A DNA stretch of 64,000 nt from Persicirhabdus sediminis (GCF_016595495.1 NZ_JAENIM010000009.1:124001-188000); one strand, 5' to 3'. Shown: positions 38,471 to 48,031, numbered from the stretch's first letter. Numbers and translations are program-made. The notes: generated by a model from the sequence alone, not told the origin.

Positions 38471-40422
38471 TATTTTCCAAATTTTCTATCCAACTCAGTC
38501 AGCGAAATCTGCACCAAAGTAGGGCGCCCGTCTGGCGTGCAATACGGCAAGTCGCAGGCAAATAGCTGGCTCAACAATGGCTCCACCAGCTCGAGACGAC
38601 AGGTTTCTAAACGACCCGCGCGCCGCGCCAAACGCGCCGCAAAAATCTCGTAGGTCATCGCCTTGGCTCGCCGTTGGCCCACCGCCGCGTGTAGCTCGTC
38701 GATCAACTCAGTGAGAAATGCGCGGCTGTCTTTCACTTCAAAAATAGCCGGCAGCGAGCTCACCTGCATGGTATTGCCACCAAAAGAATCTAGCTGGATG
38801 CCCGCCTCCAGAAAATGGTCGCGGTAGCGCATCACCAGCTCAGCATCCAGTGCGTCCAGCTCGAGCAACTCAGGCACCAGCAATCCCTGCGATGGCACGT
38901 GATCTTTGTCGTCGGCATTCACCAGCGCCTCGTAAACGACCCGCTCTCTGGCCGCTTTGGGGTCGAGCAAAACCAGCCCATCGTCGCCCTGTAGCATCAC
39001 GTAGCGATCGTGCAATGCAGACAAAACCACAAAGTCAGGTTTCTGGATCATGCTGCGTCCAGCCACCTCTTCCATCTCTTGTTGATGTTCGGTTTGCGCG
39101 GGGAAATTTTTCCCGCCAGCTGGTGATGGCGCGCTAGTTGGGTTTTTCTTTGCCGCAGGGATTACCTTGTCATCCAGCTCTGGCTGGCTGGATGACGATT
39201 TATTGGTCGCAGATTTTTCTGTCTGGCTCGCCGACCGCGCTTTACTAGCTGGTTTCTCCAAAACACCAGTACCTCCACCGGCGGGACCATCTGCTTTTTC
39301 ATGCGCACTGGATTTTCCAGCTGGACTCGGAGCGGATGATTGTGGCGCCAGCACCTCATCGGCATCATTTCCCAGCCGCTGGCTGGCAGCTCCATCCGCT
39401 GGTTTTTTCACCACCACATCGGGCTCAGCCGCTGGCGGTCGCAGTCCAGCCTCCACCGCTTTGGTGATGGTATCGCGCACTTCGTGAGGTCGGTGAAACC
39501 TCACCTCACGCTTAGCTGGGTGCACATTCACATCTACCAGCTGCGGGTTCATCACCAGCCACAGCCAGGCCGTTGGGTAAAGACCATCAGCCACCGCACC
39601 GCGGAAACCATCTTTCAGCGCACGAGAAATCGCCGCGTCTTCCACTGGCCGACCATTCAAAAAGACATACTGAGATTTCCTTCCCTTGCGGGCAAACTCA
39701 GCGGGCAAAACGTAGCCGTAAACTTCCAGCCCACGCAGCTCACTGCGCGGCACTTCAATCAGCTTGCGGCTCATGTCATTGCCAAATAATCCCGCAATGC
39801 GCACACGCGCATCATGGGTAGCGGGCAAATCAAAAACCACCCGACCATCTTTGCGGAAGGTAAACCTCACCGCAGGAGTGGCCAAAGCATGCAGCTTGAT
39901 CTGGTGCTCAACATGCGCCGACTCCGTGGTCTCAGTGCGTAAAAATTTCCGCCGCGCTGGGATATTAAAAAATAACTCGCGCGCCTCCATGCAGGTTCCC
40001 GCAGCAATGCCCGCTTCACGCACGTCTTTCACCGTGCCGCCAACCACAAGCGCTTCCACCCCCTGCACCGCATCGTGCTCGCGCGAGCTGATCTTAAACC
40101 GCGACACACTGGCAATACTCGGCACCGCCTCACCGCGGAACCCCAAGGTGGCAATCGCCGCCAAATCTTCCGTCGTGCGCAGCTTACTCGTGGCATGGCG
40201 CTCCAGCGAGAGCAGCGCATCTTCACGGCTCATGCCGCAGCCGTCGTCCTGTACTTTGATCAATGCCGTGCCGCCGCGCTGGATCTCCACTTCTACATGG
40301 GTCGCCCCAGCATCCAGCGAGTTTTCCACCAGCTCTTTGACCACACTAGCTGGGCGCTCGACCACCTCACCCGCCGCCACTTGGCTGGCGAGTGTATCAG
40401 AAAGTACTTGAATTTTTGCCAT
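38470..40422 (-). CDS. mutL: DNA mismatch repair protein MutL
   Basis: This 650-aa protein has the GHKL ATPase motifs: VAAGEVVERPASVVKELVENSLDAGA (residues 13-38), DDGCGM near 60 and ATLGFRGEA near 90. After a long charged linker rich in K, S and A (about 330-450) comes the C-terminal domain. The usual endonuclease motif DQHA-x2-E-x4-E reads DPKAARERVVYE, and the C-P-H-G-R-P motif reads CTPDGRP, so key residues are changed. MutL couples mismatch recognition to incision. The ATG at 40422 is the start; the frame runs upstream to 40524. Confidence 0.93.
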   Translation of the reverse strand: MAKIQVLSDTLASQVAAGEVVERPASVVKELVENSLDAGATHVEVEIQRGGTALIKVQDDGCGMSREDALLSLERHATSKLRTTEDLAAIATLGFRGEAVPSIASVSRFKISSREHDAVQGVEALVVGGTVKDVREAGIAAGTCMEARELFFNIPARRKFLRTETTESAHVEHQIKLHALATPAVRFTFRKDGRVVFDLPATHDARVRIAGLFGNDMSRKLIEVPRSELRGLEVYGYVLPAEFARKGRKSQYVFLNGRPVEDAAISRALKDGFRGAVADGLYPTAWLWLVMNPQLVDVNVHPAKREVRFHRPHEVRDTITKAVEAGLRPPAAEPDVVVKKPADGAASQRLGNDADEVLAPQSSAPSPAGKSSAHEKADGPAGGGTGVLEKPASKARSASQTEKSATNKSSSSQPELDDKVIPAAKKNPTSAPSPAGGKNFPAQTEHQQEMEEVAGRSMIQKPDFVVLSALHDRYVMLQGDDGLVLLDPKAARERVVYEALVNADDKDHVPSQGLLVPELLELDALDAELVMRYRDHFLEAGIQLDSFGGNTMQVSSLPAIFEVKDSRAFLTELIDELHAAVGQRRAKAMTYEIFAARLARRAGRLETCRLELVEPLLSQLFACDLPYCTPDGRPTLVQISLTELDRKFGK

Positions 40423-40518
40423 CTTGAGAAATTTGGATGGTACTGCGAATTTTCCCATCGTAGGGTTCGCGCACCGCTGCCACCTTTGGCTAATTGAATC
40501 TAATCTGCAAGACTCGCT

Positions 40519-41304
40519 TTGCAATCCGAACCCAAGAAATCCTGGCTGGAAGAATATCTAGACCGCAGACCACCATATTATTGGTGGTTTCTGGGGCTTG
40601 TCCTCGCCTCATGTTTTACCCTCATCAGCTGGTCCATTTGCCTAGAAGTTTTCCATAAACCCGAAAACCCACGCTATTATAGGTGGCTTGGAAATATCAA
40701 CCGCAGCCCAATCCTGCAAGAATACAGCCCGCAAAATGCGCCCAAAATCGCCGTCCAAGACGTCGAGCAAATGCGCAAAAGCTTCCTCCTGCTCAACCAC
40801 TACGACCGCGAGGTGCTCAACCGCCGGCTGCTCCACTACTACCTGATCAACTACAACGAAAATACCCTCGCATCCTACCTGCGTGGAGAATTTCGCATCA
40901 CCAAAGTGCGCCAGCTAGGCGACAACGATTTCATCACCCACGGCATTGTCATCGAAGCCCAAGCCTACCACCAGTTCGACGACGATACTCCAGCCGCCCC
41001 ATACCCGCTCACCGCCACTCTCTACCTACCCACCCCCCTTGCCGATGCAGACGACGAAGAGGCCACCCCGCCTGAGCCACCAGCCAAACAAGTCAACAAA
41101 TTCAAAGTGGGAGATAAACTCAACATCAACAAATTCCCCCACTTCTTCTCGCTGCTCAACGTTCACACCATCCCGCGCGAAGGTGATGATACCATCTATC
41201 ACATCAGCGCAGTCTCACTAGCCCAGTCATTCAATCCCCCACACGGTAAACGATTCAACCTCGCACCTCCCAAAAAACTCAATCTCAAATATCTTGGTAG
41301 GTAG
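40519..41304 (+). CDS. membrane-anchored conserved protein
   Basis: This 261-aa protein begins with a short basic segment, then one hydrophobic segment (about residues 22-43: YWWFLGLVLASCFTLISWSICL), then a long soluble part containing LRRLLHYY-type helices and an acidic segment rich in D, E and P. No domain was recognised. The start codon is TTG at 40519, since no ATG offers this N-terminus. It diverges from mutL by less than 100 bp between starts. It probably sits in the inner membrane facing the periplasm. Confidence 0.55.
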   Translation: MQSEPKKSWLEEYLDRRPPYYWWFLGLVLASCFTLISWSICLEVFHKPENPRYYRWLGNINRSPILQEYSPQNAPKIAVQDVEQMRKSFLLLNHYDREVLNRRLLHYYLINYNENTLASYLRGEFRITKVRQLGDNDFITHGIVIEAQAYHQFDDDTPAAPYPLTATLYLPTPLADADDEEATPPEPPAKQVNKFKVGDKLNINKFPHFFSLLNVHTIPREGDDTIYHISAVSLAQSFNPPHGKRFNLAPPKKLNLKYLGR

Positions 41305-41766
41305 AGAAGGGGGAAAAGAGTAGAGGGAAGTTTTCAGTTTTCAGTTTTCAGTCCTTTGCATTGAAACTAGCTGCGCCACGCGTGTCCGCGCCCCGACCTA
41401 ACACTGCCAGCTAGAGCAGGTTTGTAACCAGCTAGGTATTAGAAGTTAGAAACTCGCTCTCACCCCCGAGGGCTAGACTGCTTGAATAGATTTAAAACTA
41501 GCTGGGCTTCATCAGTTAGAAACTCACTCTTCTCACTTCACCATTCACTCTTCCCCGCAGTGGCTCCAGCCCGTAGGGCTAACCAGACTTTAGCCGCGGG
41601 TGAGCGAGCCCAGCGAGCGCAACCCGTGGAGCGCCAGCTAGATGAATCGTTCCCCGGAGGGGAAATGGAATGTCGACTCCACTAAGCCTCCGAGTGGCGG
41701 GTGGGCTGTGAGTTTAGGCAATAAATAACTGCTGGTGAAAGCAGTGGTATAGAGTATAATAGCCAC
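41305..41766. other. low-complexity intergenic stretch
   Basis: These 462 bp hold short repeats (three TTTTCAG units near 41330-41350, two related TTAGAAACTCxCTCT blocks near 41446-41462 and 41515-41531) and hairpin-rich GC blocks. A TATAAT box lies at 41755-41760. No gene is apparent. Confidence 0.55.
41755..41760 (+). promoter_or_regulatory. -10 element of the toxin-antitoxin module
   Basis: A perfect TATAAT sits 6 bp before the antitoxin ATG at 41767, so transcription should start at or next to the start codon (leaderless or nearly so). A good -35 box was not seen; a GTATAGAG-type extension precedes the box. Confidence 0.5.
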
Positions 41767-41976
41767 ATGAGCATCTCTGAAATTACCCATCTTCCCTTGC
41801 GCGAGAAGTTTCAGATAATGGAGCTTTTGTGGGATGATATGCGCTCAAGCGTTGACTCCGCAGGAACCCCCAAAGAGCACCAAGAGCTACTTGACTCCAG
41901 ACGGAGCCGTGTTGCTAGAGGTGAAGCTTCATTGATGGATTGGGATCGTGTTAAGAATACAATCGGCCAAGTATGA
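41767..41976 (+). CDS. PF09720-type addiction module antitoxin
   Basis: This 69-aa protein starts MSISEITHLPLREKFQIMELLWDDM and ends with a helix that carries LLDSRRSRVARGEASLMDWDRVK. This is the addiction-module component (PF09720-type) pattern, typically an antitoxin of ParD-like or RelB-like systems. The gene overlaps the toxin gene by 4 nt. It probably binds the toxin and represses the operon. The upstream TATAAT supports a leaderless start. Confidence 0.88.
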   Translation: MSISEITHLPLREKFQIMELLWDDMRSSVDSAGTPKEHQELLDSRRSRVARGEASLMDWDRVKNTIGQV

Positions 41977-42275
41977 TTCGTATTAGAGTTTCCGAGGATG
42001 CCTTGGAGGATTTGAATAACGGTTTTTGGTTCTACGACTCTCAGGAGGCAGGTTTAGGTGATTATTTTGCCACCAATCTAAAGGCAGATATCGAGGGTTT
42101 GAAGATTACTGGTGGGATTCATCGCCAAGCGTATAAGGATTTCTACAGATTACTGAGCAGAGTTTTTCCCTACGCTGTGTATTATACGATGGATGATGAG
42201 GGTGTCATTGTATGGGCAGTTGTCGATTGTAGACGGCATCCTGAATGGATACGCCAGCATCTAGAAAATAAATAA
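41973..42275 (+). CDS. ParE/RelE-type toxin
   Basis: This 100-aa protein starts IRIRVSEDALEDL and has FWFYDSQEAGLGDYF, then KDFYRLLSRVFPYAVYYTMDDEGVIVWAVVDCRRHPEWIRQHL. This is the ParE/RelE fold with the characteristic F-P-Y-A-V-Y-Y strand and the C-terminal V-V-x-C-R-R-x-P. It overlaps its antitoxin by 4 nt. Targets of the family are DNA gyrase or ribosome-bound mRNA; the choice cannot be made here. Confidence 0.9.
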   Translation: MIRIRVSEDALEDLNNGFWFYDSQEAGLGDYFATNLKADIEGLKITGGIHRQAYKDFYRLLSRVFPYAVYYTMDDEGVIVWAVVDCRRHPEWIRQHLENK

Positions 42276-42694
42276 ACCTAATCGGCTAGCAGCTAAATTT
42301 TAACCTGATCCCCCCTACCGCCAATCGTACGGATCGCATAAGTGGCGGTTCAGAATAAACCACCTAGCTCTGAGCTTTGCGATTCGCTATCGCTACTATT
42401 CCAGCTCAGGCTATCAAACAGCGGCCCAACTTCTAACACACAGGAACAGCTACCAATTCCTAACACACAGGAACAGCTGCCAATTCCTAACACACCGGGG
42501 CACCTACCTCCACCACCCAGCCACGGAGTGGCGACCTTTCGAAGCCTTGGGCATCGCCCAAGGTCCAGCCCATCTCGAATGCAGAGCCACGGAGTGGCGG
42601 CCACCCGCCAGCTAACACCCCCGCATCCTAACTAAATCATTGACTCATTAGAGATTTCTAAGGGGATCTCGACCTCGTCCAGCTGCCTGACTCA
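42276..42694. repeat. short tandem and palindromic repeats after the toxin
   Basis: This stretch carries two near-perfect copies and one partial copy of a 24-bp unit with AACACACAGGAACAGCT (around 42430-42500), and two AGCCACGGAGTGGCG palindromes near 42521-42535 and 42585-42599. Open frames here consist of translated repeats and are not treated as genes. Confidence 0.7.
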
Positions 42695-42994
42695 GTGCTC
42701 CGTTCTCTTTACGAAGATCTGCGAATCGAATTGGGTGATAGTGATCTCGTCGTTGTCGCCATTAGCGAAACTATAGAGAAACGGCAACGATTTCGATCCT
42801 CCCTGCCCGAGCGAACTCTACTGTGCGCTCTACTGTGCGCTCTACTGCGTGGCAGCCCCCGAACGGAGCGAGAGGCTAAATGCGGTGGAAAACTCTATGC
42901 ATCATCAGTCTACCAGTGGGCTAGCCGCCAGCACGCTGTTCACTATCTACAGTGGCTAATCGAAGATATGTTCGAGCCGTTTGATAGATTGTGA
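42695..42994 (+). CDS. weak ORF, possible gene remnant
   Basis: A GTG-started frame of 99 aa contains three copies of a short CTACTGTGCGCT-type duplication coding LLCALLCALL. Its end (SSVYQWASRQHAVHYLQWLIEDMFEPFD) looks like genuine protein, but no family is recognised. The frame opens only from 42662 after a stop at 42659. It may be the tail of a decayed gene with an internal repeat expansion. Low confidence. Confidence 0.2.
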   Translation: MLRSLYEDLRIELGDSDLVVVAISETIEKRQRFRSSLPERTLLCALLCALLRGSPRTEREAKCGGKLYASSVYQWASRQHAVHYLQWLIEDMFEPFDRL

Positions 42995-43230
42995 GATCTC
43001 CCAACAGAAACCTGATCATCCGTGGATGCCTACCGGCTGATCGAATCAGCCTAGAACAGCTTGGGCCTAACACGAAAACATAGTTAGACCTGATACAGCC
43101 CCGATTACATTGACTTCACGGCTTCGTAAACCTAACCTGCAAACAAGAGACCGCGACTAGAGAAGACCGCCTGGTCATAGTCCTTTATGATCAATCACCA
43201 GTGCTCTGTAACACTCTAAGCTATTGAAAT

Positions 43231-43485
43231 ATGTCACCTAAAAACACTGCATTACTGTCTATAGCGTGGATTATTCTATGTCTTATACGTATTGGCTCAA
43301 GGTGGGATGACCTCTATTGGTTCTTTGTGACTATCAGCAGCTCAGACCCTAGAAGTTTAGGCGTGATCAAAGGCGACCTCGTCTGGAGCGCCAGTGATGC
43401 CTCATTGTGGTTTATCGGACTCATTATATGGTCAATTTCCCTAAGCTATGCACTCTTTAAGCTAACTAGTAAACATGCTGACTAG
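43231..43485 (+). CDS. small two-TM protein
   Basis: This 84-aa protein has hydrophobic segments near residues 7-22 and 55-77 and is probably in the inner membrane. It overlaps the start of the next gene (SanA/YdcF family) by 11 nt, suggesting coupled expression. No family is recognised. Confidence 0.55.
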   Translation: MSPKNTALLSIAWIILCLIRIGSRWDDLYWFFVTISSSDPRSLGVIKGDLVWSASDASLWFIGLIIWSISLSYALFKLTSKHAD

Positions 43486-44086
43486 CTACATAGACATGAA
43501 TAAATTCCGCATCCGCAAGCTGTTATTCCTATCTGGCTTAAGTGCCTTGGCGCTCATTATTGTTAGTATTCTAGCAATAGTGTGGGACGGGCTGAATGAT
43601 CATGTTGATCACGCCGACGTCTGCTTAGTGTTAGAAAATACAGTCCACCCAGATGGAACACCTTCAGACCGCTTGGTGGCTCGCCTAGACCGGGCAGTTG
43701 AACTGTATGAAAAGGGCTTGTATAAGTATGTTATTGTCAGTGGCGCTTTAGGCAAAGAGGGCCACGATGAGGCTGTGGTAATGCAGAGCTATATGATTTC
43801 TCGTGGCCTCCCCCCAGAGCGAGTGATTGCCGATAGCTTAGGCTACACTACCTACGACTCGGCTGCCAATACGATGGCGTTTATGCGCGATCATGATTTG
43901 GAAAAAGCTTTGGTCGTGACCCAATATTTTCATATTCCACGAGCAAGGCTTGCGTTGAAGAAGTTTGGAGTAAAGCAGGTATTCACAGCTCACGCCTATC
44001 ACTTTGAATGGAGAGATCTATATTCTGCTCCTCGCGAGATTCTAGGAATTGCGAAATACACCTTCCGTTCATATGATACACAATAA
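43475..44086 (+). CDS. SanA/YdcF (DUF218) family protein
   Basis: This 203-aa protein has an N-terminal TM segment (about residues 13-35) and then a DUF218 core: DVCLVLENTVHPDGTPSDRLVARLDRAVELYEKGLYKYVIVSGALG (residues 50-95), AVVMQSYMISRGLPPERVIADSLGYTTYDSAANTMAFM and KALVVTQYFHIPRARLALKKFGV. The family (YdcF, SanA, ElyC) affects envelope integrity, and an ATG at residue 8 (43496) is an alternative start. It follows a small two-TM gene with overlap. Confidence 0.88.
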   Translation: MLTSYIDMNKFRIRKLLFLSGLSALALIIVSILAIVWDGLNDHVDHADVCLVLENTVHPDGTPSDRLVARLDRAVELYEKGLYKYVIVSGALGKEGHDEAVVMQSYMISRGLPPERVIADSLGYTTYDSAANTMAFMRDHDLEKALVVTQYFHIPRARLALKKFGVKQVFTAHAYHFEWRDLYSAPREILGIAKYTFRSYDTQ

Positions 44087-44194
44087 ATTTGCCCGACGAG
44101 GCACATCACCCAACCGCTTCCCCTCGACTAACTAACTTAACCAACAATGTTGCTGGTAGAGTAGTTAGTAATTAGAAGTTAAAATTAAAAAACA

Positions 44195-44812
44195 ATGGAA
44201 ACCCAGACCGCGCCATTCACAAAAAAGCAGCTGAAGGAACTTGAAGGGTACGTTGCGCTATCAACTAGTATCACTCGATCCATTGGATTTCTAATTACTC
44301 TCATTTTAGTTGGAGGCATTCTTAATGCAATTCAGCGTAACTTCCCCCCCACACTTCCCCCGCTTTGGCTCATTCTAACGATCGCCATTGGTATCATCAT
44401 TTACGTTAAGGCAGGCAAGTGGACAGGAGGAAGAAAGTTAAGGAACAAAATCAGACAAGACCTGAAAAATGGAAGCTGCAACTATCTAATCATCGAGCCA
44501 ACTGATGTTATTGAATATGCTGAACTAGAGGATGAAGGTCCTTCCTACCTAATCAAAACCATTGATAAGGAAACGATTTTTTTGTCAGGTCAGTTCCTAG
44601 AGCGCCACAAACGTAGAAAATTCCCATGGGAGAAATTTGCACTCCAAGAAGCCCCTGCATCAAAGATCTCATTTGGCATCCAGAAAATGGGTGATCCCAT
44701 TTCTGTTACAGAACAGCGCCCCCCTTTGGAATACTGTGTTTTGAAGCAAATTGGAGCATTCAACGGTGACTATGTTGTATTAAGCTCCCAAGAACTGGAA
44801 CTACTAAGCTAG
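44195..44812 (+). CDS. two-TM protein of unknown function
   Basis: This 205-aa protein has TM segments about residues 30-47 and 58-74, a basic stretch (AGKWTGGRKLRNKIRQDLK) and a soluble C-terminal domain with DVIEYAELEDEGPSYLIKTIDKETIFLSGQ. I do not recognise a family. AT-rich composition is shared with its neighbours through 47454, suggesting accessory DNA. Confidence 0.5.
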   Translation: METQTAPFTKKQLKELEGYVALSTSITRSIGFLITLILVGGILNAIQRNFPPTLPPLWLILTIAIGIIIYVKAGKWTGGRKLRNKIRQDLKNGSCNYLIIEPTDVIEYAELEDEGPSYLIKTIDKETIFLSGQFLERHKRRKFPWEKFALQEAPASKISFGIQKMGDPISVTEQRPPLEYCVLKQIGAFNGDYVVLSSQELELLS

Positions 44813-44950
44813 CGAAAGACGGTCTATACGAAGAAACATCCCTAGACTAAACTTAGGCACAATCACATTATGATCTTCCCCTCAAAGCCTACATATATTG
44901 ATACACTAGAAAATATTATCGCTTTACCAGACTAACGCTAAACAAATCAA

Positions 44951-45313
44951 ATGAACTCCGAATCACACGAACTCTCTCTGCTTAAGGCATACAGCTCATT
45001 ATTCGAGAAACCTCAACAGCATCAAAAAAAGGTGAAGCTATGGTCGTCCGTGATCATCCTAACTTCTTTCATCGGCTTTGCTGTGGTTTGGTCACTAGCT
45101 GGAAAAGAACAAATCACCACGCAGAACGCATCAGCTGTCTCGTTAGTGATAGGTATCATCATCGGCGGAGCTGCATTTTACCGATATTCGGTAGATCAGA
45201 TCTCCATCCTAACAAAATACTTTGAACCTAAAAAAGAACTCATTGAATCAAGAATGCGCGAACTCAGTGAGGAATCCGACTCAGCCAAACATCAAAACCC
45301 AAGCAGTCAGTGA
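44951..45313 (+). CDS. small two-TM protein
   Basis: This 120-aa protein has a basic N-terminal part and hydrophobic segments around residues 30-47 and 60-76, then a charged tail. It resembles no family I can name. It lies in a run of short membrane proteins with no shared operon signal visible. Confidence 0.45.
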   Translation: MNSESHELSLLKAYSSLFEKPQQHQKKVKLWSSVIILTSFIGFAVVWSLAGKEQITTQNASAVSLVIGIIIGGAAFYRYSVDQISILTKYFEPKKELIESRMRELSEESDSAKHQNPSSQ

Positions 45314-45403
45314 ATGGCGGCTCCAAGTAGCGCAGGCAAACGTATTCCTATCATCAGCCAAGTCACGCCCCACTAGCACTGAGCACAAAAAATCGCTAAC
45401 AAC

Positions 45404-45874
45404 ATGAAGATACGAACTTCTAGATTTATCAATACATCAAGTGAGCGACTGTGGCCATTGTTGACAAATTCTCGCATGGACGTTCCTGGCTGGTTTTGTC
45501 TCGGAGTCCCACAACCAAAATCGTGTGAACTACCTAACACCAACGGCGAGGTTGGAGCTGAACGCCGATGTATTTCAGACCGAGGCACGGTAATTCAGAA
45601 AATAACAGAATGGGATCCCCCTGTCAGATTGCGCTTCAAGATGCTTACTACTGATCATACTTGGGGGCCATGTGTGGAATCACTAGAAGAGGACTTTCAT
45701 CTGGAGGTCCATGGCAGCGGAACACGTATCACAAGAACAACAACCATCACAGCTAGCGGCATATTTCCATGGCTCAAGGAGTTAGGGTTTTATTCAGGAT
45801 TGAAACGAGTCCATCTGTACGTATTCCACAACTGGAAAAAACACTCCGAAGAAGGTCTCAACCCAAATAGCTAA
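45404..45874 (+). CDS. SRPBCC-fold protein
   Basis: This 156-aa protein starts MKIRTSRFINTSSERLWPLLTNSR, then VGAERRCISDRGTVIQKITEWDPPVRLRFKM, a typical START/Bet v1-like (SRPBCC) order of helix and antiparallel sheet, with a C-terminal helix ending near YSGLKRVHLYVFHNWKK. The family binds hydrophobic ligands in a central pocket. The ligand is unknown. It stands alone. Confidence 0.7.
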   Translation: MKIRTSRFINTSSERLWPLLTNSRMDVPGWFCLGVPQPKSCELPNTNGEVGAERRCISDRGTVIQKITEWDPPVRLRFKMLTTDHTWGPCVESLEEDFHLEVHGSGTRITRTTTITASGIFPWLKELGFYSGLKRVHLYVFHNWKKHSEEGLNPNS

Positions 45875-46341
45875 TCACCTGCACAACTTACAATAGCTCC
45901 AGATTGCAGCAAAGGTTGATGTTGCTAAAAATCTAAACCGAACAAGACCTATCTAAACGAAGGGCCGCTAACCTTGTAGATCTGGTATTCGATATTTCTC
46001 GCAGAGCTATATTATATTACTCTGGTCCGCAAAAATATGTATTGGGCCTCTACCGTAGCAGTTATTATTATAGTGATTGGCATACGGGCAGCCTTAACTG
46101 AAGCCATTGTTAGGGCAACTGTAACAAACAAGTGAACCCTGTCGATTTAACCGACAAGCTTGTAGAAAAGGGTGCATAAAATCGATAGACACAAGTCAAA
46201 AAACTAAACCCATCAAGCTGTTTGCCGTGCGCCTGACTCAACAAACGAACGTACCACCCACTACTGCAATACAATGACATTTCCTCTCAGCTAGGTTCGT
46301 AATAAGTATCATTGCTAGACTAACAATGAGAAAATTTCACC
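45875..46341. other. AT-rich stretch without a clear gene
   Basis: The 467 bp contain a 32-codon frame at 46037-46135 coding a hydrophobic peptide (MYWASTVAVIIIVIGIRA start) without an evident ribosome site, and no other structure. A promoter for the acyltransferase should lie here. Confidence 0.4.
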
Positions 46342-47454
46342 ATGGAACAAAGAGAGAGAATTGATTATTTAGACACCCTTCGTGTCATTGCTTGTTTCCT
46401 AGTTGTGCTCTGTCACGCAGGAGACAACTACGCAGCCAGCGGACCTAACGGCACCTTCGGAGAAGCATGGAGCCAGCTCATCACCCTAACTAGGCCCTGT
46501 GTTCCCCTATTCATTTTGCTCTCGGGCACCTTATTGCTCCCATTAAAAAACGATACTGGAACTTTCCTCAAAAGGCGATTCACCAGAGTTGTCATCCCCG
46601 TACTCATCTGGTCTATCCTCTATGTAGTTATGCCAATTCCAGCCGAAGTCGTTTTTGGTGGCCCACCTAACGCCTTTACCGGCGAGATGGATCCTCTTGT
46701 CTATAATGCCATGATGATACCAATAAACTTCACAGCAAGTAATGTTCATTTTTGGTTCATTTACTCTATCATTGGCATCTATCTGTTCATGCCCATTATT
46801 TCACCGTGGGTAGAAAAGGCATCCAAAAATGAGATACTAGGATTTCTAGCTATTTGGGGTGTCACTCTATTTTTTCCCTACATTCGCCTCTGGTTCCCAC
46901 AGATTCATGGTGAATGCACGTGGAATTCTTTTGGCATGTTAGTCTACTTCAGTGGCTATTTAGGCTACATCATACTGGGCATCTACCTGCACCGTTACAA
47001 TAAGCTAAAACCAATGGGCTCGTGTGCCCTTGGCGCCGCATTATTCGTCATTGGGGGTTACCTAACCTATGAAGGTCTATGGTTTGATATTGGTCGCCTA
47101 AACTCACAAGTCGTCTCTGAGGTCAATTCAGCTGGCTGGGTCGACATTGAGTCATCTATCAACTTCCTAACCATCAATGTTGCCATGATGACAGCTGGCG
47201 TCTTCATCTTCTTCCAGAAACTGCAGCTCCCTGAGGGCATGAACAAAATCATGAGTGAACTCTCGAAACTAAGCTTTGGCATCTTCCTCGTTCATTACAT
47301 CCTTTGTTTGTGGATTAGCGACCAACTCGTTAGCCGATTGACATTTAGCCCAGGTGTCTCTGAGGTGCTAGTCGCCATCATTATATTTGTCGCCTCATAT
47401 ATCGTCGTCAAGCTGCTCTCATTGTTGCCAAAATCAAAATACTTGATTGGCTAA
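46342..47454 (+). CDS. acyltransferase family 3 membrane protein
   Basis: This 370-aa polytopic protein begins YLDTLRVIACFLVVLCHAGDNY, the hallmark of acyltransferase-3 enzymes, with the catalytic histidine in C-H (residue about 25). About ten hydrophobic segments follow, including ITLTRPCVPLFILLSGTLLL and a late FGIFLVHYILCLWI. Such enzymes O-acetylate polysaccharides or other surface molecules, with WecH/OafA as examples. The acceptor is unknown. A lone gene. Confidence 0.88.
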   Translation: MEQRERIDYLDTLRVIACFLVVLCHAGDNYAASGPNGTFGEAWSQLITLTRPCVPLFILLSGTLLLPLKNDTGTFLKRRFTRVVIPVLIWSILYVVMPIPAEVVFGGPPNAFTGEMDPLVYNAMMIPINFTASNVHFWFIYSIIGIYLFMPIISPWVEKASKNEILGFLAIWGVTLFFPYIRLWFPQIHGECTWNSFGMLVYFSGYLGYIILGIYLHRYNKLKPMGSCALGAALFVIGGYLTYEGLWFDIGRLNSQVVSEVNSAGWVDIESSINFLTINVAMMTAGVFIFFQKLQLPEGMNKIMSELSKLSFGIFLVHYILCLWISDQLVSRLTFSPGVSEVLVAIIIFVASYIVVKLLSLLPKSKYLIG

Positions 47455-47615
47455 CAATCTGAATCGTCGCATCAGCGTGGTGCGACAATCCCCCTTAAAT
47501 AAGACAGGCAAATAAAAAACCCACAAAAACAAGCTCAGACCTTTCTATGTAATACACTTGCAGCATTAACTATAGATTGACCCCAGCGCCCACTTCGCCG
47601 TATATTCATACGGAT

Positions 47616-47999
47616 ATGAATCTCAAAAAAGCACTTTTGCTAGTATCCTTTGCTACCATCTCGGTAATTGCCTTGATCTATGGAGTCTCGCCAGCATGGT
47701 TCAGCAAAACCTTCTTGCTAGAAGCTAACACACCAAGCGTCGATCAGTCGCATATTCTCAGAGCGGTGATGATGCTCTACATCGCGCTTGGTGGCTTCTG
47801 GCTCTACTCAGCCTTCTCTGACAAATTCCGTGATGCGGGCATCATCGTGCTCGCACTGTTTTGCGGTGGACTCGTTTCTGGCCGCCTGATGAGCATCATG
47901 CTCGACGGATGGCCATCTCCACTGCTCTTGCTCTACGTGGCGATGGAACTCGCTATTGTGCCCATTTGTATATGGCTACTAAAATCAGATAAGCACTAA
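47616..47999 (+). CDS. DUF4345-like membrane protein
   Basis: This 127-aa protein has four TM segments. It contains SPAWFSKTF, DQSHILRAVMMLYIALGGFWLYSAF, FRDAGIIVLALFCGGLVSGRLMSIMLDGWPSPLLLLYVAMEL, which matches DUF4345 by its R-x(2)-M-x-L-Y and G-R-L-x-S pattern. The function is unknown. The ATG at 47616 (MNLKKALLL) fits best. It is followed 32 bp later by a thioesterase gene. Confidence 0.75.
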   Translation: MNLKKALLLVSFATISVIALIYGVSPAWFSKTFLLEANTPSVDQSHILRAVMMLYIALGGFWLYSAFSDKFRDAGIIVLALFCGGLVSGRLMSIMLDGWPSPLLLLYVAMELAIVPICIWLLKSDKH

Positions 48000-48031
48000 C
48001 AGACTCGCGACAAACTCCATCCAAACTAGTA

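Noticed and set aside
42342-42635. 97-codon ORF over repeats
   Set aside because: It consists of translated short repeats and palindromes with no domain.
46037-46135. 32-codon hydrophobic ORF as a small toxin
   Set aside because: There is no clear ribosome binding site, promoter or antisense regulator; too short to support as a gene.
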